Positions 19,532-30,680 of a DNA stretch of 41,476 bases are shown piece by piece. The stretch lies in NCBI GenBank assembly GCA_003427395.1, contig BFEA01000396.1, positions 1,336,120 to 1,377,595 of the forward strand. The letters are read 5' to 3'. Both the position numbers and the translations under genes were made by a program. A model generated the notes under the pieces. That model had not been told where the DNA came from and searched no databases. It was given only the letters and a program-made list of their open reading frames with translations. Position 1 is the stretch's first letter; each line of letters begins with the position of its first letter. The stretch is from Chara braunii. Lineage: Eukaryota; Streptophyta; Charophyceae; Charales; Characeae.

Positions 19532-22500
19532 ATGCCTGAGACTTGTGGTGCATTAGTTTTTTCCAAGAAAGGTCTGACACTCAATGACCTCATCGCGGCC
19601 ATCGATCGACATGAAAGGAACCCGAGCAACATCCCAAAGGTCGATACTTTCCATTTCTGTAGGGAGACCGTCTCAGAATCGTTAGAGCGGGTGAAACAAG
19701 CTTTGGTCAGACGGCCGGATGTTGTAAAGTTTCAACGCATCCTTCAGTATGTCCTCCACAACTACCATTAGGAGGTGAAGAAAGTCATAGATGCGGCTTA
19801 AGGTATCTGGGAGAGGTTCAAGGAGGGGATGCAAAGGAAATACCGCCTGGGAGATGGGTTGTGGACTACCACGGACCTTGAAGCGATGAACAAAGAGGAT
19901 TTTACGACTATAGGGGCCTTTGTTCAAAAATTTAAGAAGAGGGCGCGGAAGGTCCATGGGATTTTGGAGGAAGCATAGTGCGCCATCTTCCTGGGGCTAC
20001 TCACAGCATCGGAGGCTATCGAGTTGACGAGACATGGAGGAGGTAGCACTAAGCTCACCTGGGCCACCATTGACAGAGGGGTGGAAGTTGGGTGCTTGGA
20101 CCAGGTGGAACAACGTCAGGTACGCTTGCAAAGACAGAAGAGAAAGGAAAGAGATGCGACCGCTTCTGGGACCCCGGGAGTAACAAGGATTGTTAGAGAC
20201 GTATTGGCACAGCTAGGGTATGTGACAGAGCCAGTGGTGCAAAAGAGGGTGGTGACGGCTGTCAAAGTAAAAGGAAAAGATCCAGTGATAGAGGAGGCTG
20301 GTCAAGAGGAGCTCTGGGAAGAGGAAGAGCCGGTGCCGCAACACCTGACGAAGGTCCAGCGCAAAGTGCGTAGTTTGGCGCAGGGCGGACAGGGATCAGG
20401 AAAAGCGCAGGCGCCTCAAACCCAGGCAACAACCCCTTTAAATGTGGCGGCTCCATCATCTAGTACGGGCCCCTCGCAAGGTGGGGCGCCCTCCTATAGA
20501 CAGTGGCCCTAGCCGGTGATCAACGCAATTGTGCCATGGGGAAGTACGCCGCCAGTAGCCGGACCGCAAACGAGTATGCCACCACCCATCTACCCCGCGG
20601 CCCAGGCTCAACCTGTGGCCCCGCCACCGTCACCTGATTCCAGTTCACACGGCAGTGTTGTAGGAGGTGGGAACCAAGGGCAGGGCAATCAAGGCAGCAG
20701 AGGGAGGGGTGGAGGAAAGGGGCGAGGCAGGAATGGCGGCGGAAGAGGAAGGCAATGGAATGGCCAAGGCCAGGGGTACTAAGGCGAAGGGAGTCAAGGC
20801 CAGGGGTACCAAGGCCAAGGGAGTCAAGGCCAGGGGTACCAAGGCCAGGGCTATCAAGGCAAGGGGTATCAAGGCCAGGGGGATCAGGGAAGTCAGGGGT
20901 ATGGAAGACCCCGCTTTGACTGGAGGACGGCCATCTGTCAACATTGTGACCAGCAAGGCCACACTATAAGGTTATGTAATATAAAACGGGAAGACGAGAG
21001 AAGCGGACTGATTTCCTCTACTATGGATGGGGATATCTACGATCAGTTTGGGGAGGCCATTGACAGAAGGCTTGGAGGAGTGAGGGCTGAAGCCCAACGA
21101 AGAGCGGCGGCGGGGCCACCGCCCCCTGCCATGTTCAGGCTATGGCAGGAAAAGGAGGAATAACCGTTTGGGGTGGAAGAAGTGGGAAGCGATGAGGAAG
21201 TGACTCAAGGGCTACGAGGAGGAAGTGAGACGGAAGAGGCCACAATCATCGAGTCAAATGACGAGGATGAGGAGGAAAGAACGGAGCCTCCGTCCGTCTT
21301 ATTTGAGAAGATGGACGACTTGCTGGATAAGATGGGGAGGTACCAACAGAAGTTGATAGGCCTCTGTAAAGAAGCGAAAGGATGGAGGTCTAACATCCCC
21401 ACAGTATTCCTCTATGACTCCGGCCCGGAGTCAGCGCCTGAGCGACCCAGAGTAAATGTGGTAGGGTCGTGCCCACAATCAGGAATGAGGGGGAGACCCC
21501 TCACTCCGCAGGCCCGGCTGGCACAGACAGCGCGAACGAGGAATCAAGCCAAGGCCAGTACCAGTGAAGAGCCTCCAAGGAGGGAACACGAACCAGGGAG
21601 AAGGAAAGAAGCTGTGGAAGTAGAGGACGACGATGATGAAGAGGAAGAGGGCGAGAGGCTGCGCAGAGAAGAGGATCAGAGAGCGGAGCAGCGGGCAACG
21701 AAAAAGGGAACCAGGGGAGAGGCCGAATCGGTCATACATGACGGACCGTCCAAAAAGAAGAAATACACGGTCCGGTTTGAAGAAGGATTTGACGTAGAGA
21801 AGGTGATTGACCGGCTGCTGGTAGGGCATAATGACCTCATGACCCTGAAGGAAATCCTAGCGTCAGCCCCGCGACTCCGCGATGAACTGAAGGGGAGGCT
21901 ATCACGACGCCTGGTGCCCAATATCTATCTGGGTACGATCCTGCCCAAGGAGGCAGAGTGGGCAGAGTTAGGCACGAAGATGGACTGGAAGTGTGTAGCC
22001 TGCGGTACGGTGAATTTGATGGTGAAGGGTTCCAAGTGCGCAGCATTGGTGGACACCGGGGCAGAGATGAACATTATTCGGGAGGCGGACGCGATCAAAT
22101 TCGGACATTATATAGACCGTTCTCACTGCGGTATTCTGCATGGAGCCAGCTGTAAGGCCATGTTTTGCGGGACAACCTCGAATGTGCTCGTCGAGGTTGG
22201 AAAGGTGAAGGCCAGGGCATGTTTCTTCATAATGCCAGACGTGGACCATGGAATTCTCTTGGGGAGGTCATTCCTAAGCAGGACAGAGACCGTGATGTTC
22301 AACAAACATGATGGGACGTTGATCCTCCTCTTATGTGATCCTGCCTGCTGGAATTATGAAATAATTACATGCAGGAACACCGGGCCAAGGAGTATAAGGA
22401 ACCGGCCCAATCGAGGATCATTCATAATTGAGGAGTCGGAAGGGGAACGCAGAAGGCTCTGGGCAGAGCCCGAAGCAGGAGAGAGGGTGGAAGCATTTTC

Positions 22501-22819
22501 CCTCAGCCTGTCAGATGTTGGGAAGGCCGTGGACCTGGTGGCCGCGCATGAGATGGCAGATCCGGATGCCATCCAGGCCTTGAGGGAACGAGTTCTGGAA
22601 TGCCTTGAGGCAGGAAGGTTGGAACTGGTATATCGGCTCCCAGGCAGTGGAGGGAACCCCGCATCAGTGCAAACACAATCCATGAGTTGGGTTTTTTTAG
22701 GAGACGGCTCAAGCAGGGTTCCCAAAGGCGGTACAAGACTGTCGATAAGAAATGCCGCCCGGTACCCGTCCTCGTTACAGAGGACGACGAAGCATATTAC
22801 GAGAGGGAACGAGGGTTGA
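19532..22819 (+). pseudogene. X gag-protease, left copy (six in-frame stops)
   Basis: A single frame runs from ATG 19532 to 22819 but is broken by stops at 19769, 19799, 19976, 20510, 20780 and 21161; from 21164 it is open. Domains in order: capsid-like gag (19532-20110, LTLNDLIAAIDRHERNPSNI near the start), a Gly/Gln repeat (20765-20895), a zinc knuckle CQHCDQQGHTIRLC (20936-20977), an acidic linker, then a retropepsin with DTGA (22052-22063) and HGILLGRSF. Gag would package RNA and the protease would process the polyprotein. The right copy has a longer open gag, so this is the more decayed of the two. Confidence 0.88.
20765..20895 (+). repeat. 30-bp tandem repeat in X gag (YQGQGSQGQG)
   Basis: The unit GTACCAAGGCCAAGGGAGTC plus a further 10 bp is repeated about twice here, against three perfect copies in the right arm (30931-31020). 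It encodes Tyr/Ser/Gln/Gly repeats next to the zinc knuckle, likely a flexible RNA-binding linker. A substitution in the first unit creates the TAA at 20780. Confidence 0.85.
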
Positions 22820-23946
22820 TTCGACAAATGAGGGAAAGTGCTTCAGCAGAGCCATGTCGTATCAACGAAGGGAACGAGAAGGAGTTTATCATAGGGGAGT
22901 CTGATTTCCTGCTACCTCAGGAGCGAACGCTGATGGTGGAATTAATGAAGAGGAAGCATCGCGCCTACGCATTTAGTGACGAGGAGCGTGGCAGACTGAA
23001 TGTAGATAAGATACCTATGATCCGCATCCACACCGTGCCACACGAGCCTTGGAACATGAGAGGGGCGCGATATCCCAATCTTGACGAGGAAAGGAAGGTG
23101 GTGGATTATCTCGACGGCAAGATACGTACTCCTGTCGCCGACTATTCAAGTGGATCGTATGCGTCCCCGTGGTTCTGCTTTATTAAGCCTAACGGGACGT
23201 TGCGGTGGGTGCAGGATTTGCAAAGATTGAATGCAGTGACCGTGCGAGATGCTGGAGTACTGCCGAATGCAGATGCGCTGTCGGAATCCTGTGCTGGAAG
23301 GCCTATAATATCGCTTATAGACCTTTACTCTGGATACGATCAGTTCCCAGTATACCCGCCGGATAGGCCGGTGACGGCTATGCACATGCCGCGAGGATTA
23401 GTCCACATGAATGTGGCCCCACAAGGGTGGATCAACGCAGTAGCAATGGTCCAACGGGCCATGATTCGGGCCATGCAGTCAGTCAACCCCCATAGCACGC
23501 AGCCATACATTGACGATTTGGCAGTGAAGGGGCCGGCGACGAAAGAGAGCGACAAAGTCTCACCAGGGGTAAGGCGCTTTGTCTGGAAACACATCTTGGA
23601 CCTCGAAAAGGTCCTGAGCCTGCTCGAAGAGCATAACCTCACGACAAGCGGGGCTAAATTTAGACATTGCATAAGGGAAGCGACTATCTTGGGGATAGTC
23701 TGCAATGAGAAGGGCCGAAGGCCGGATGTGAAGAGAACGGACAAGATTACTAAGTGGCCAGTTCCGTTTCACTCAATAACTTATGTCAGGAGCTTCCTTG
23801 GTACGTGTGGATTTTGGAGGGCCTTCGTCAAAAACTTTGCCGCTAAGACTGAACACCTGAGGAAGTTAGTCCGTCAGGATCAGGAATGGGTATGGGGTGA
23901 GGAACAAGAAGAGGTGGTAGCAAAAATGAAGGAGGGTTGGTGTTAG
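22687..23946 (+). pseudogene. X reverse transcriptase, left copy
   Basis: A 419-codon frame overlaps the end of gag-protease by 133 nt in the -1 frame. Motifs in order: VVDYLDGKIRTPVADYSSGS with SPWFCFIKPNGTLRWVQDLQRLN (fingers), IISLIDLYSGYDQF (motif A Asp), GLVHMNVAPQGWINA, then the catalytic YIDD (23506-23517), and a thumb with VRSFLGTCGFWRAFVKNFA. This is an RT of Ty3/gypsy type, but distinct from that of Z. The catalytic Asp pair is intact here. A frame change near 23935 separates it from RNase H. The -1 overlap could be a natural frameshift site or decay. Confidence 0.88.
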
Positions 23947-24206
23947 GAGCGCCAGATTATGACGCCACAGAGACGCGACCCTTCATTGTCGAGACAGATG
24001 CGGGACCGACTGCCTTAAGGGGAGTTCTAATTCAGGCAGACATGGAAGGGAAGGAAAGACCCTTGCGATNTGAGAGCCGGACTCTCTGTACGANGNAGAG
24101 GAACTACTCTCAGTTCAAGAGGGAGACCCTTGCTGTCCTCCACTGTNTGCGAATCTTCCGGAATTATATCATCGCCAAATGCAAACCTGATTTTTTCCTA
24201 CAATAG
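23937..24206 (+). pseudogene. X RNase H fragment, left copy
   Basis: FIVETDAGPTALRGVLIQ carries the first RNase H Asp. ESRTL and NYSQFKRETLAVLHC follow, with the conserved Glu. The frame stops at 24204-24206 after KCKPDFFLQ, and no integrase follows. It includes four N bases (24070, 24094, 24096, 24147). RNase H would remove the RNA template during reverse transcription. The domain is truncated. Confidence 0.85.
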
Positions 24207-24856
24207 GTTGCACAATCTCTTTGTCATTTTTGACAAATGTCAACCTTTTCAAAGTCTCGACCCACCATGCGTCTCAACTCTGCTGATCCTAGGAGTAATA
24301 CGCACTTCTAACAACCTTCACGTCTTCTAAGGTCATGTGTGCATAACACTCTTTTTTACAGCAATCCTCTCCACGGACGCCAGTCAGTGCCTTCCTGGTC
24401 AATTTCTTATGCACAGACTCGAGGACGCTTTTTTATCTCTTTTTTTTTTCTGAAAAGTGTAAGAACGTTGCTATGAAAATAACCTTTTTACAACTATATT
24501 ATCAAAATCAGTTACATCANNATATGGTCTGAATTCTTATCATCATTGCCTTGAGGAGGATGCCCGAGATTTACCTNTTTGTCAAGACGGGGATGAGACT
24601 CTTTACATGTGAACTGTCATCACTCGAACCAACAGAAGTATTTGAGGACCACCCATCATTATTCAAAACTCGAAAACTATCAGATTTGTGAAGTGTAATA
24701 TGTTCGTGAACCCGGCGTGAACTTTCAGGCACCCAAACTACACGCTCAACATCAGATGCAATTATGTCAGATGTGTGGTTGTCCTTATTGTGAATGTTGT
24801 TGCTTCACGACGACGACCTTGTTAATCGTGCATGATAAACGGCTGGAGAAATGCTT
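24207..24856. other. Non-pol tail shared by both inverted-repeat arms
   Basis: 650 bp without retroelement motifs where integrase would be expected. It is AT-rich with a short hairpin (TTGTCA/TGACAA, about 24219-24233). It contains three N bases (24520, 24521 and 24577) that recur at mirrored positions in the right arm. Its source is unknown. Confidence 0.6.
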
Positions 24857-25304
24857 TCGTATGTGATAACATCGACATCAAAACCTCCCAATCTTTTATG
24901 GGCAGGTGAGTCGGGCGTGACCCCTAAGAGGCTCAACACGTTAGATGCAACACAATTTGTAGTGGTAAGGCGCGTATATTGCATAATTGCAACTCTCGAT
25001 CCAGAGTGAAATTGTCACAAACCATGATGTCTCTGATAAGAAGAACAATGAAGTATTGTTAGCGCATATCAGCAATAGACTAGGCCGCTAATTTAGATTA
25101 AAGAAACAAATATGCATTTGAAGCAAAGACAGTTTAAGACACAGTGCACAAAATATAAAAGGAAAATAATTTGCACATCAAGAACATGCCGATGTGAGAA
25201 ATAGATGCAGCCAAGAATTGGTAGCAATTAATGAAGTTTAGATGATCTCAAAATACTTCACATTTTCGAATACGGATGTCATAATTGGTATCCCAGTCTA
25301 GGGA
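24857..25304. other. Unassigned AT-rich spacer
   Basis: No ORF or motif recognised between the left arm and the foldback element. Confidence 0.5.
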
Positions 25305-25566
25305 ACAACCATTTCGTCAAAACATACATATTATATTTTTTGAACGAAATTAAAATTGAGTTTTTGAGCCGAAATCCGGTCCAAAATTTTGGCTCCTAGA
25401 ACGCCGGACCCCCAAGATGTATCTGGTCTCAAGCTGCAACCAGGTACATCTAGGAGGTCCGACGTTCTCCCCAGGAGCGAAAAGTTTGGACTGGATTTCG
25501 GCCCAAAAACTCAATTTTAATTTCGTTCAAAAAATATAATATGCCCGTTTTTACGAAATGGTTGTT
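25305..25566. mobile_element. 262-bp foldback (MITE-like) element
   Basis: Nearly the whole element is one hairpin. AACAACCATTTCGT at the left is matched by ACGAAATGGTTGTT at the right. The arms of about 125 bp pair with a few mismatches down to AGATGTATCTGGT/ACCAGGTACATCT around an 11-nt loop. AGGG lies on both sides (25300-25303 and 25567-25570), a possible target duplication. It has no coding capacity. A long-hairpin small-RNA precursor is an alternative. Confidence 0.75.
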
Positions 25567-26395
25567 AGGGGAAAAAAAAACATTATGTATGGACTGACGG
25601 CGACTTCAACCTGGAAGTGTCAGTACTCACAAGTTGACCTGTTGTTTTTGGGTTCGCCACATTTCGGCGTCACTGAACACACATTGGTTTGAACATCGAA
25701 ATAAAAGTGCTTCGGTTGGTGGGGGGGGGGGGGCAAGTCCCACTTCCATAGATAGTTGGACAGGTTTGGGTTGCATGCATATATATTGATTCCTGTTCTA
25801 AAGGATGATGTGGAGAACCTGCTAAGTCGTGAAAATCTTCTTATTCGGATCTGATCTCCATGACATTCTTTGAATGTGCATGACCCTAAGAAGAAGCAAT
25901 CAGGGAGGAAACATGTTACGGACTCCGCCATGGCTCGATCCCTGGTCTACTTTTTGATGTTTCTGCTGCATCTCGTTTCTGGCCTAGCACCCTTTTTCCA
26001 AACCCCTCCTTTGGTACCGTCAGATTTTGGACAACAAGCGCCATGCTATAATTCGGGCGCCAATTTCAAATGCCGCATTTTTCAATTCTGCCCTCGTTTT
26101 TTTTGCAGAAATGTCCTTGGTACTGTACGTATCACCGATACTTATACCCGCCCCCGTACAGTATGGAAGACCGGTCTTGTACCAGTTTCAACTGCTGTAC
26201 TCGTACTAAGTGGGACTTGCTCCTATTTTCGGCATTCGAAATCCAAGACTTCGACTCTGTGTCCTTGCCACTGTGTCTGCGTCCGACCCTGAGTCGTGTC
26301 GAGTGAGTGAGTGTGTGTGTGTGCTCTCACTCTCTTCCTCTCCCTCCCCTCTCCCTCGGCTCTCCCTGTCTCCGTCAGCCTCTTGCTCGTCACAC
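25567..26395 (+). other. Probable LTR of element W (start unknown)
   Basis: The right end reads GTCACA(C) immediately before a primer-binding site, so an LTR should end at about 26394. A G run lies at 25721-25734. The 140-codon frame at 25870 shows no known domain. The LTR start cannot be fixed without a second copy. Confidence 0.4.
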
Positions 26396-26407
26396 TGGTA
26401 TCGGAGC
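26396..26407 (+). promoter_or_regulatory. Primer-binding site of element W (Met tRNA variant)
   Basis: TGGTATCGGAGC differs by one base from the canonical TGGTATCAGAGC and directly follows a CAC terminus. Confidence 0.65.
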
Positions 26408-27075
26408 GATTCGAGCCCGCCCGACCAACCCTGCTTCGTCGTCACCACCTGGCCATCATCAGCATCTTCATCGTGATCGTCGTCGTAGTGCCACATCGTC
26501 GTCGTGCCACGTCATCATCGTCATCATCGCGATCGTCACCGTCATGCCACGTCATCATCATCACCATCCTGATCATGGTCGTCGTGCCACATCTCGATCG
26601 TCGTACCCGTCATCCTCGTCGCCGCGCCGTGCCATCCTCGTTATCGTCATTGCTACCTCCGCACAGATAAGTAATCGACGACAAATTTTTTATTTTTTTA
26701 TTTTTTTTCTTCTTCCAATTATTCTCTTTTTCTTCTTTCTCTTCAAAGTCATTTTTTTGTTTTTTTTTCTTCTTCTTCATTTTCTTCTTCTTCTTCTTCT
26801 TCTTCTTCTTCTTCTTCGTCGTCGTCGTCGTCGTCGTCGTCGTTGTTGTGACTCCGATTCCGCTCCCGCACAACCTCCCCTCCCCTGCTTTCGATCTTCC
26901 CCCCCCACGCGCCATTCTTCCCCCCCCGACACCCGACTTCCCCCCACGCTATCTTCCGCACGACCCGACTCCCGTCGCCCTTCCCCCCCCCACCGACTCC
27001 CGATGATCTTCCCCGCCCTGCCCCCTCTTCCCCATCTCCACACATCAATTCCTCCACATCTCCCATGAACACCCT
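26408..27075. repeat. Low-complexity CGT/TTC/T-rich tract
   Basis: Degenerate CGTCATCAT-type trinucleotides (about 26470-26650), T-rich DNA (26683-26775), TTC repeats (26769-26817) and GTC repeats (26817-26844) are followed by C-rich DNA. The frames are poly-Leu/Phe on one strand and poly-Lys/Glu/Arg on the other, and I reject them as genes. This fills the place where W gag should be. Confidence 0.85.
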
Positions 27076-27306
27076 GACTCGGCTTACTATAGCCTTGTCA
27101 TCGACAGCAAGCGTCCCGAGGACTTGCTTCCAACGGACAAACCCGACCAAGATCCTCCTTCTGATCCCCACATCACTGTCCTCCTCTCTAAATTCAAAGA
27201 TGTCTTCCCCGAGTCCTTGCCCGCGGGTCTACCTCCCGATCGCGGTGTATACCACACCATTGATCTCGAGCCCGGCTATCCTCCTCCCTGTCGCCCCCCG
27301 GGATTG
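27076..27306 (+). pseudogene. Element W pol fragment (before the RT fingers)
   Basis: One frame reads DSAYYSLVIDSKRPEDLLPT, then HITVLLSKFKDVFPESLPAG, LPPDRGVYHTIDLEPGYPPP and CRPPG. This is the conserved protease-RT linker of Ty3/gypsy pol (DVFPE.LP.GLPPDR...H.IDL.PG..PP.RP). The RT proper is missing: homology stops about 20 bp before the right arm of the inverted repeat begins (27327), so the element is truncated at or near that junction. Confidence 0.8.
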
Positions 27307-27326
27307 GAATGTGGCGGGGATTGAAG

Positions 27327-27976
27327 AAGCATTTTTCCAGCCGTTTATCATGCACGATTAACAAGGTCGTCGTCGTGAAGCAACAACATTCACAATAAGG
27401 ACAACCACACATCTGACATAATTGCATCTGATGTTGAGCGTGTAGTTTGGGTGCCTGAAAGTTCACGCCGGGTTCACGAACATATTACACTTCACAAATC
27501 TGATAGTTTTCGAGTTTTGAATAATGATGGGTGGTCCTCAAATACTTCTGTTGGTTCGAGTGATGACAGTTCACATGTAAAGAGTCTCATCCCCGTCTTG
27601 ACAAANAGGTAAATCTCGGGCATCCTCCTCAAGGCAATGATGATAAGAATTCAGACCATATNNTGATGTAACTGATTTTGATAATATAGTTGTAAAAAGG
27701 TTATTTTCATAGCAACGTTCTTACACTTTTCAGAAAAAAAAAAGAGATAAAAAAGCGTCCTCGAGTCTGTGCATAAGAAATTGACCAGGAAGGCACTGAC
27801 TGGCGTCCGTGGAGAGGATTGCTGTAAAAAAGAGTGTTATGCACACATGACCTTAGAAGACGTGAAGGTTGTTAGAAGTGCGTATTACTCCTAGGATCAG
27901 CAGAGTTGAGACGCATGGTGGGTCGAGACTTTGAAAAGGTTGACATTTGTCAAAAATGACAAAGAGATTGTGCAAC
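27327..27976. other. Non-pol tail, right-arm copy
   Basis: Mirror of 24207-24856, identical where compared except for a change close to the inner edge. No gene recognised. Confidence 0.6.
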
Positions 27977-28246
27977 CTATTGTAGGAAAAAATCAGGTTT
28001 GCATTTGGCGATGATATAATTCCGGAAGATTCGCANACAGTGGAGGACAGCAAGGGTCTCCCTCTTGAACTGAGAGTAGTTCCTCTNCNTCGTACAGAGA
28101 GTCCGGCTCTCANATCGCAAGGGTCTTTCCTTCCCTTCCATGTCTGCCTGAATTAGAACTCCCCTTAAGGCAGTCGGTCCCGCATCTGTCTCGACAATGA
28201 AGGGTCGCGTCTCTGTGGCGTCATAATCTGGCGCTCCTAACACCAA
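27977..28246 (-). pseudogene. X RNase H fragment, right copy
   Basis: The same 89 codons as the left copy, including the four ambiguous residues, with the ETDAG and NYSQFKRETLA motifs. It ends at the same stop and lacks integrase. Confidence 0.85.
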
Positions 28247-29367
28247 CCCNCCTTCATTTTTGCTACCACCTCTTCTTGTTCCTCACCCCATACCCATTCC
28301 TGATCCTGACGGACTAACTTCCTCAGGTGTTCAGTCTTAGCGGCAAAGTTTTTGACGAAGGCCCTCCAAAATCCACACGTACCAAGGAAGCTCCTGACAT
28401 AAGTTATNGAGTGAAACGGAACTGGCCACTTAGTAATCTTGTCCGTTCTCTTCACATCCGGCCTTCGGCCCTTCTCATTGCAGACTATCCCCAAGATAGT
28501 CGCTTCCCTTATGCAATGTCTAGATTTAGCCCCGCTTGCCGTGAGGTTATGCTATTAGAGCAGGCTGAGGACCTTTTCGAGGTCCAAGATGTGTTTCCAG
28601 ACAAAGCGCCTTACCCCTGGTGAGACTTCGTCGCTCTCTTTCGTCGTCGGCCCCTACACTGCCAAATCATTAATGTATGGCTGCGTGCTATGGGGGTTGA
28701 CTGATTGCATGGCCCGAATCATGGCCCGTTGGACCATTGCTACTGCGTTGGTCCACCCTTGTGGGGCCACATTCATGTGGACTAATCCTCGCGGCGTGTG
28801 CATAGCCGTCACCGGCCTATCCGGCGGGTATACTGGGAACTGATCGTATCCAGAGTAAAGGTCTATAAATGATATTATAGACCTTCCAGCACAGGATTCC
28901 GACAGCGCATCTGCATTCGGCAGTCCTCCAGCATCTCGCACGGTCATTGCATTCAATCTTTGCAAATCCTGCACCCACCGCAGCGTTCCGTTAGGCCTAA
29001 TAAAGCAGAACCATGGGGACGCATACGGTCCACTTGAATAGTCGGCGACGTGAGTACGTATCTTACCGTCGAGATAATCCACCACCTTCCTTTCCTCGTC
29101 AAGATTGGGATATCGCGCCCCTTTCATGTTCCAAGGCTCGTGTGACACGGTGTGGATGCGGATCATAGGTATCTTATCTACATCCAGTCTGCCACGCTCC
29201 TCGTCACTAAATGCGTAGGCGCGATGCTTCCTCTTCATTAATTCCACCATCAGCGTTCGCTCCTGAGGCAGCAGGAAATCAGAATCCCCTATGATGAACT
29301 CCTTCTCATTCTCTTCGTTGATACGACATGGCCCTGCTAAAGCACTTACCATAATTTGCCGAATCAA
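28247..29367 (-). pseudogene. X reverse transcriptase, right copy (catalytic Asp lost)
   Basis: The frame 28654-29367 holds the fingers and palm (SPWFCFIRPNGTLRWVQDLQ, IISFIDLYSGYDQF) but reads YIND at 28666-28677, where the left copy has YIDD. A TAG follows at 28654-28656. The thumb continues in fragments (28237-28494, GIVCNEKGRRPDVKRTDKI and VRSFLGTCGFW). The Asp-to-Asn change hits the metal-binding pair needed for polymerisation, so this copy is inactive irrespective of the stop. Confidence 0.88.
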
Positions 29368-29437
29368 CCTCGTTCCCTCTCGTAATATGCTTCCTCGTCC
29401 TCAGTAACGAGGACGGGTACCGAGCGACATTTCTTAT

Positions 29438-30680
29438 CTACCGTCTTGTACCGCCTTTGGGAACCCTGCTTGAGCCGTCCCCTAAAAAAGGCCGACTCAC
29501 GGATTGTGTTTGCACTGATGCGGGGTTCCCTCGACTACCAGGGAGCCGATATACCAGTTCCAACCTTCCTGCCTCAAGGCATTCCAGAACTTGTTCCCTC
29601 AAGGCCTGGATGGCATCCGGATCTGCCATCTCATACGCGGCCACCAGGTCCATAACCTTCCCAACATCTGACAGGCTGAGGGAAAACAATTCCACCCTCT
29701 CTCCTGCTTCGGGCTCTGCCCAGAGCCTTCTGCGCTCCCCTTCCGTCTCTTCAATAATGAATGATCCTCGATTGGGCCGGTTCCTTATACTCCTTGGCCC
29801 GGTGTTCCTGCAAGTAATTATTTCATAATTCCCGCAGACAGGATCACATAAGAGGAGGATCAATGTCCCATCATGTTTGTTGAACATCACGGAATGACCT
29901 CCCCAGGAGGATTCCATGGTCCACGTCTGGCATTATAAAGAAACATGCCCTGACCTTCACCTTTCCAACCTCGACGAGCACATTCGAGGTTGTCCCACAA
30001 AACATGGCCTTACAGCTGGCTCCATGCAGAATACCGCAGTCAGAACGGTCTATATCCAGTCCGAATTTGATCGCGTCCGCCTCCCGAATAATGTTCATCT
30101 CTGCTCCGGTGTCCACCATTGCTGCGCACTTGGAACCCTTCACCATCAAATCCACCGTACCGCAGGCTACGCACTTCCAGTCCATCTTCGTACCTGACTC
30201 TGCCCACTCTGCCTCCTTGGGCAGGATCGTACCCAGATGGACATTGGGCATCAGGCGCCGTGATAGCCTCCCCTTCAGTTCATCGCGTAGTCGCGGGGCT
30301 GACGCTAGGATTTCCTCCAGGGTCATGAGGTCATTATGCCCTTCCAGCAGCCGGTCAATCACCTTCTCTACGTTAAATCCTTCTTCCAACCGGACCGCGT
30401 ATTTCTTCTTTTTGGGCGGTCCATCATGTATGACCGATTCGGCCTCTCCCCTGGTTCCCTTTTTCCTTGCCCGCTGCTCCGCTCTCTGATCCTCTTCTCT
30501 GCGCAGCCTCTCGTCCTCTTCCTCTTCATCATCGTCGTCCTCTACTTCCACAACTTTTTTCCTTCTCCCTGGTTCGTGTTCCCTCCTTGAAGGCTCTTCA
30601 CTAGTACTGGCCTTGGCTTGATTCCTCGTTCGCGCTGCCTGTGCCAGCCGGGTCTGCGGAGTGAGGGGTCTCCCCCTCAT
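29438..30680 (-). pseudogene. X protease region, right copy
   Basis: Two overlapping frames cover the acidic linker (DDDDEEEEDERLRREEDQR), the retropepsin active site MVDTGAEMNIIREAD, HGILLGRSF (30680 down to 29871), and the protease-RT linker (29917 down to 29438). A frameshift near 29900 separates them. Gag and protease are also out of frame with each other because of the 0.4 kb deletion near 30695. Confidence 0.85.

Larger units (their letters stand above)
17900..24856 (+). repeat. Left arm of giant inverted repeat (element X, copy L)
   Basis: About 7 kb whose reverse complement recurs at 27327-33885. It contains an LTR, primer-binding site, gag, protease, RT, partial RNase H and a 650-bp non-pol tail. 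The outer part differs from the other arm by scattered substitutions and a deletion of about 0.4 kb. From about 23.94 kb inward every aligned position I compared sums to 52183, so there are no indels. Confidence 0.95.

Noticed and set aside
20645-20962. Leu/Ala/Pro repeat protein opposite the gag Gly/Gln repeat
   Set aside because: Antisense reading of the 30-bp repeat; the sense frame carries the gag zinc knuckle.
21479-22827. Minus-strand frames of 65-157 codons opposite X gag-protease (and plus-strand equivalents at 29.4-30.6 kb)
   Set aside because: They are antisense shadows of the conserved gag-protease frame and appear in both arms for that reason.
26307-27171. Long frames on both strands around 26.3-27.2 kb
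   Set aside because: Poly-Leu/Phe/Arg on one strand and poly-Lys/Glu on the other reflect TTC and GTC repeats.
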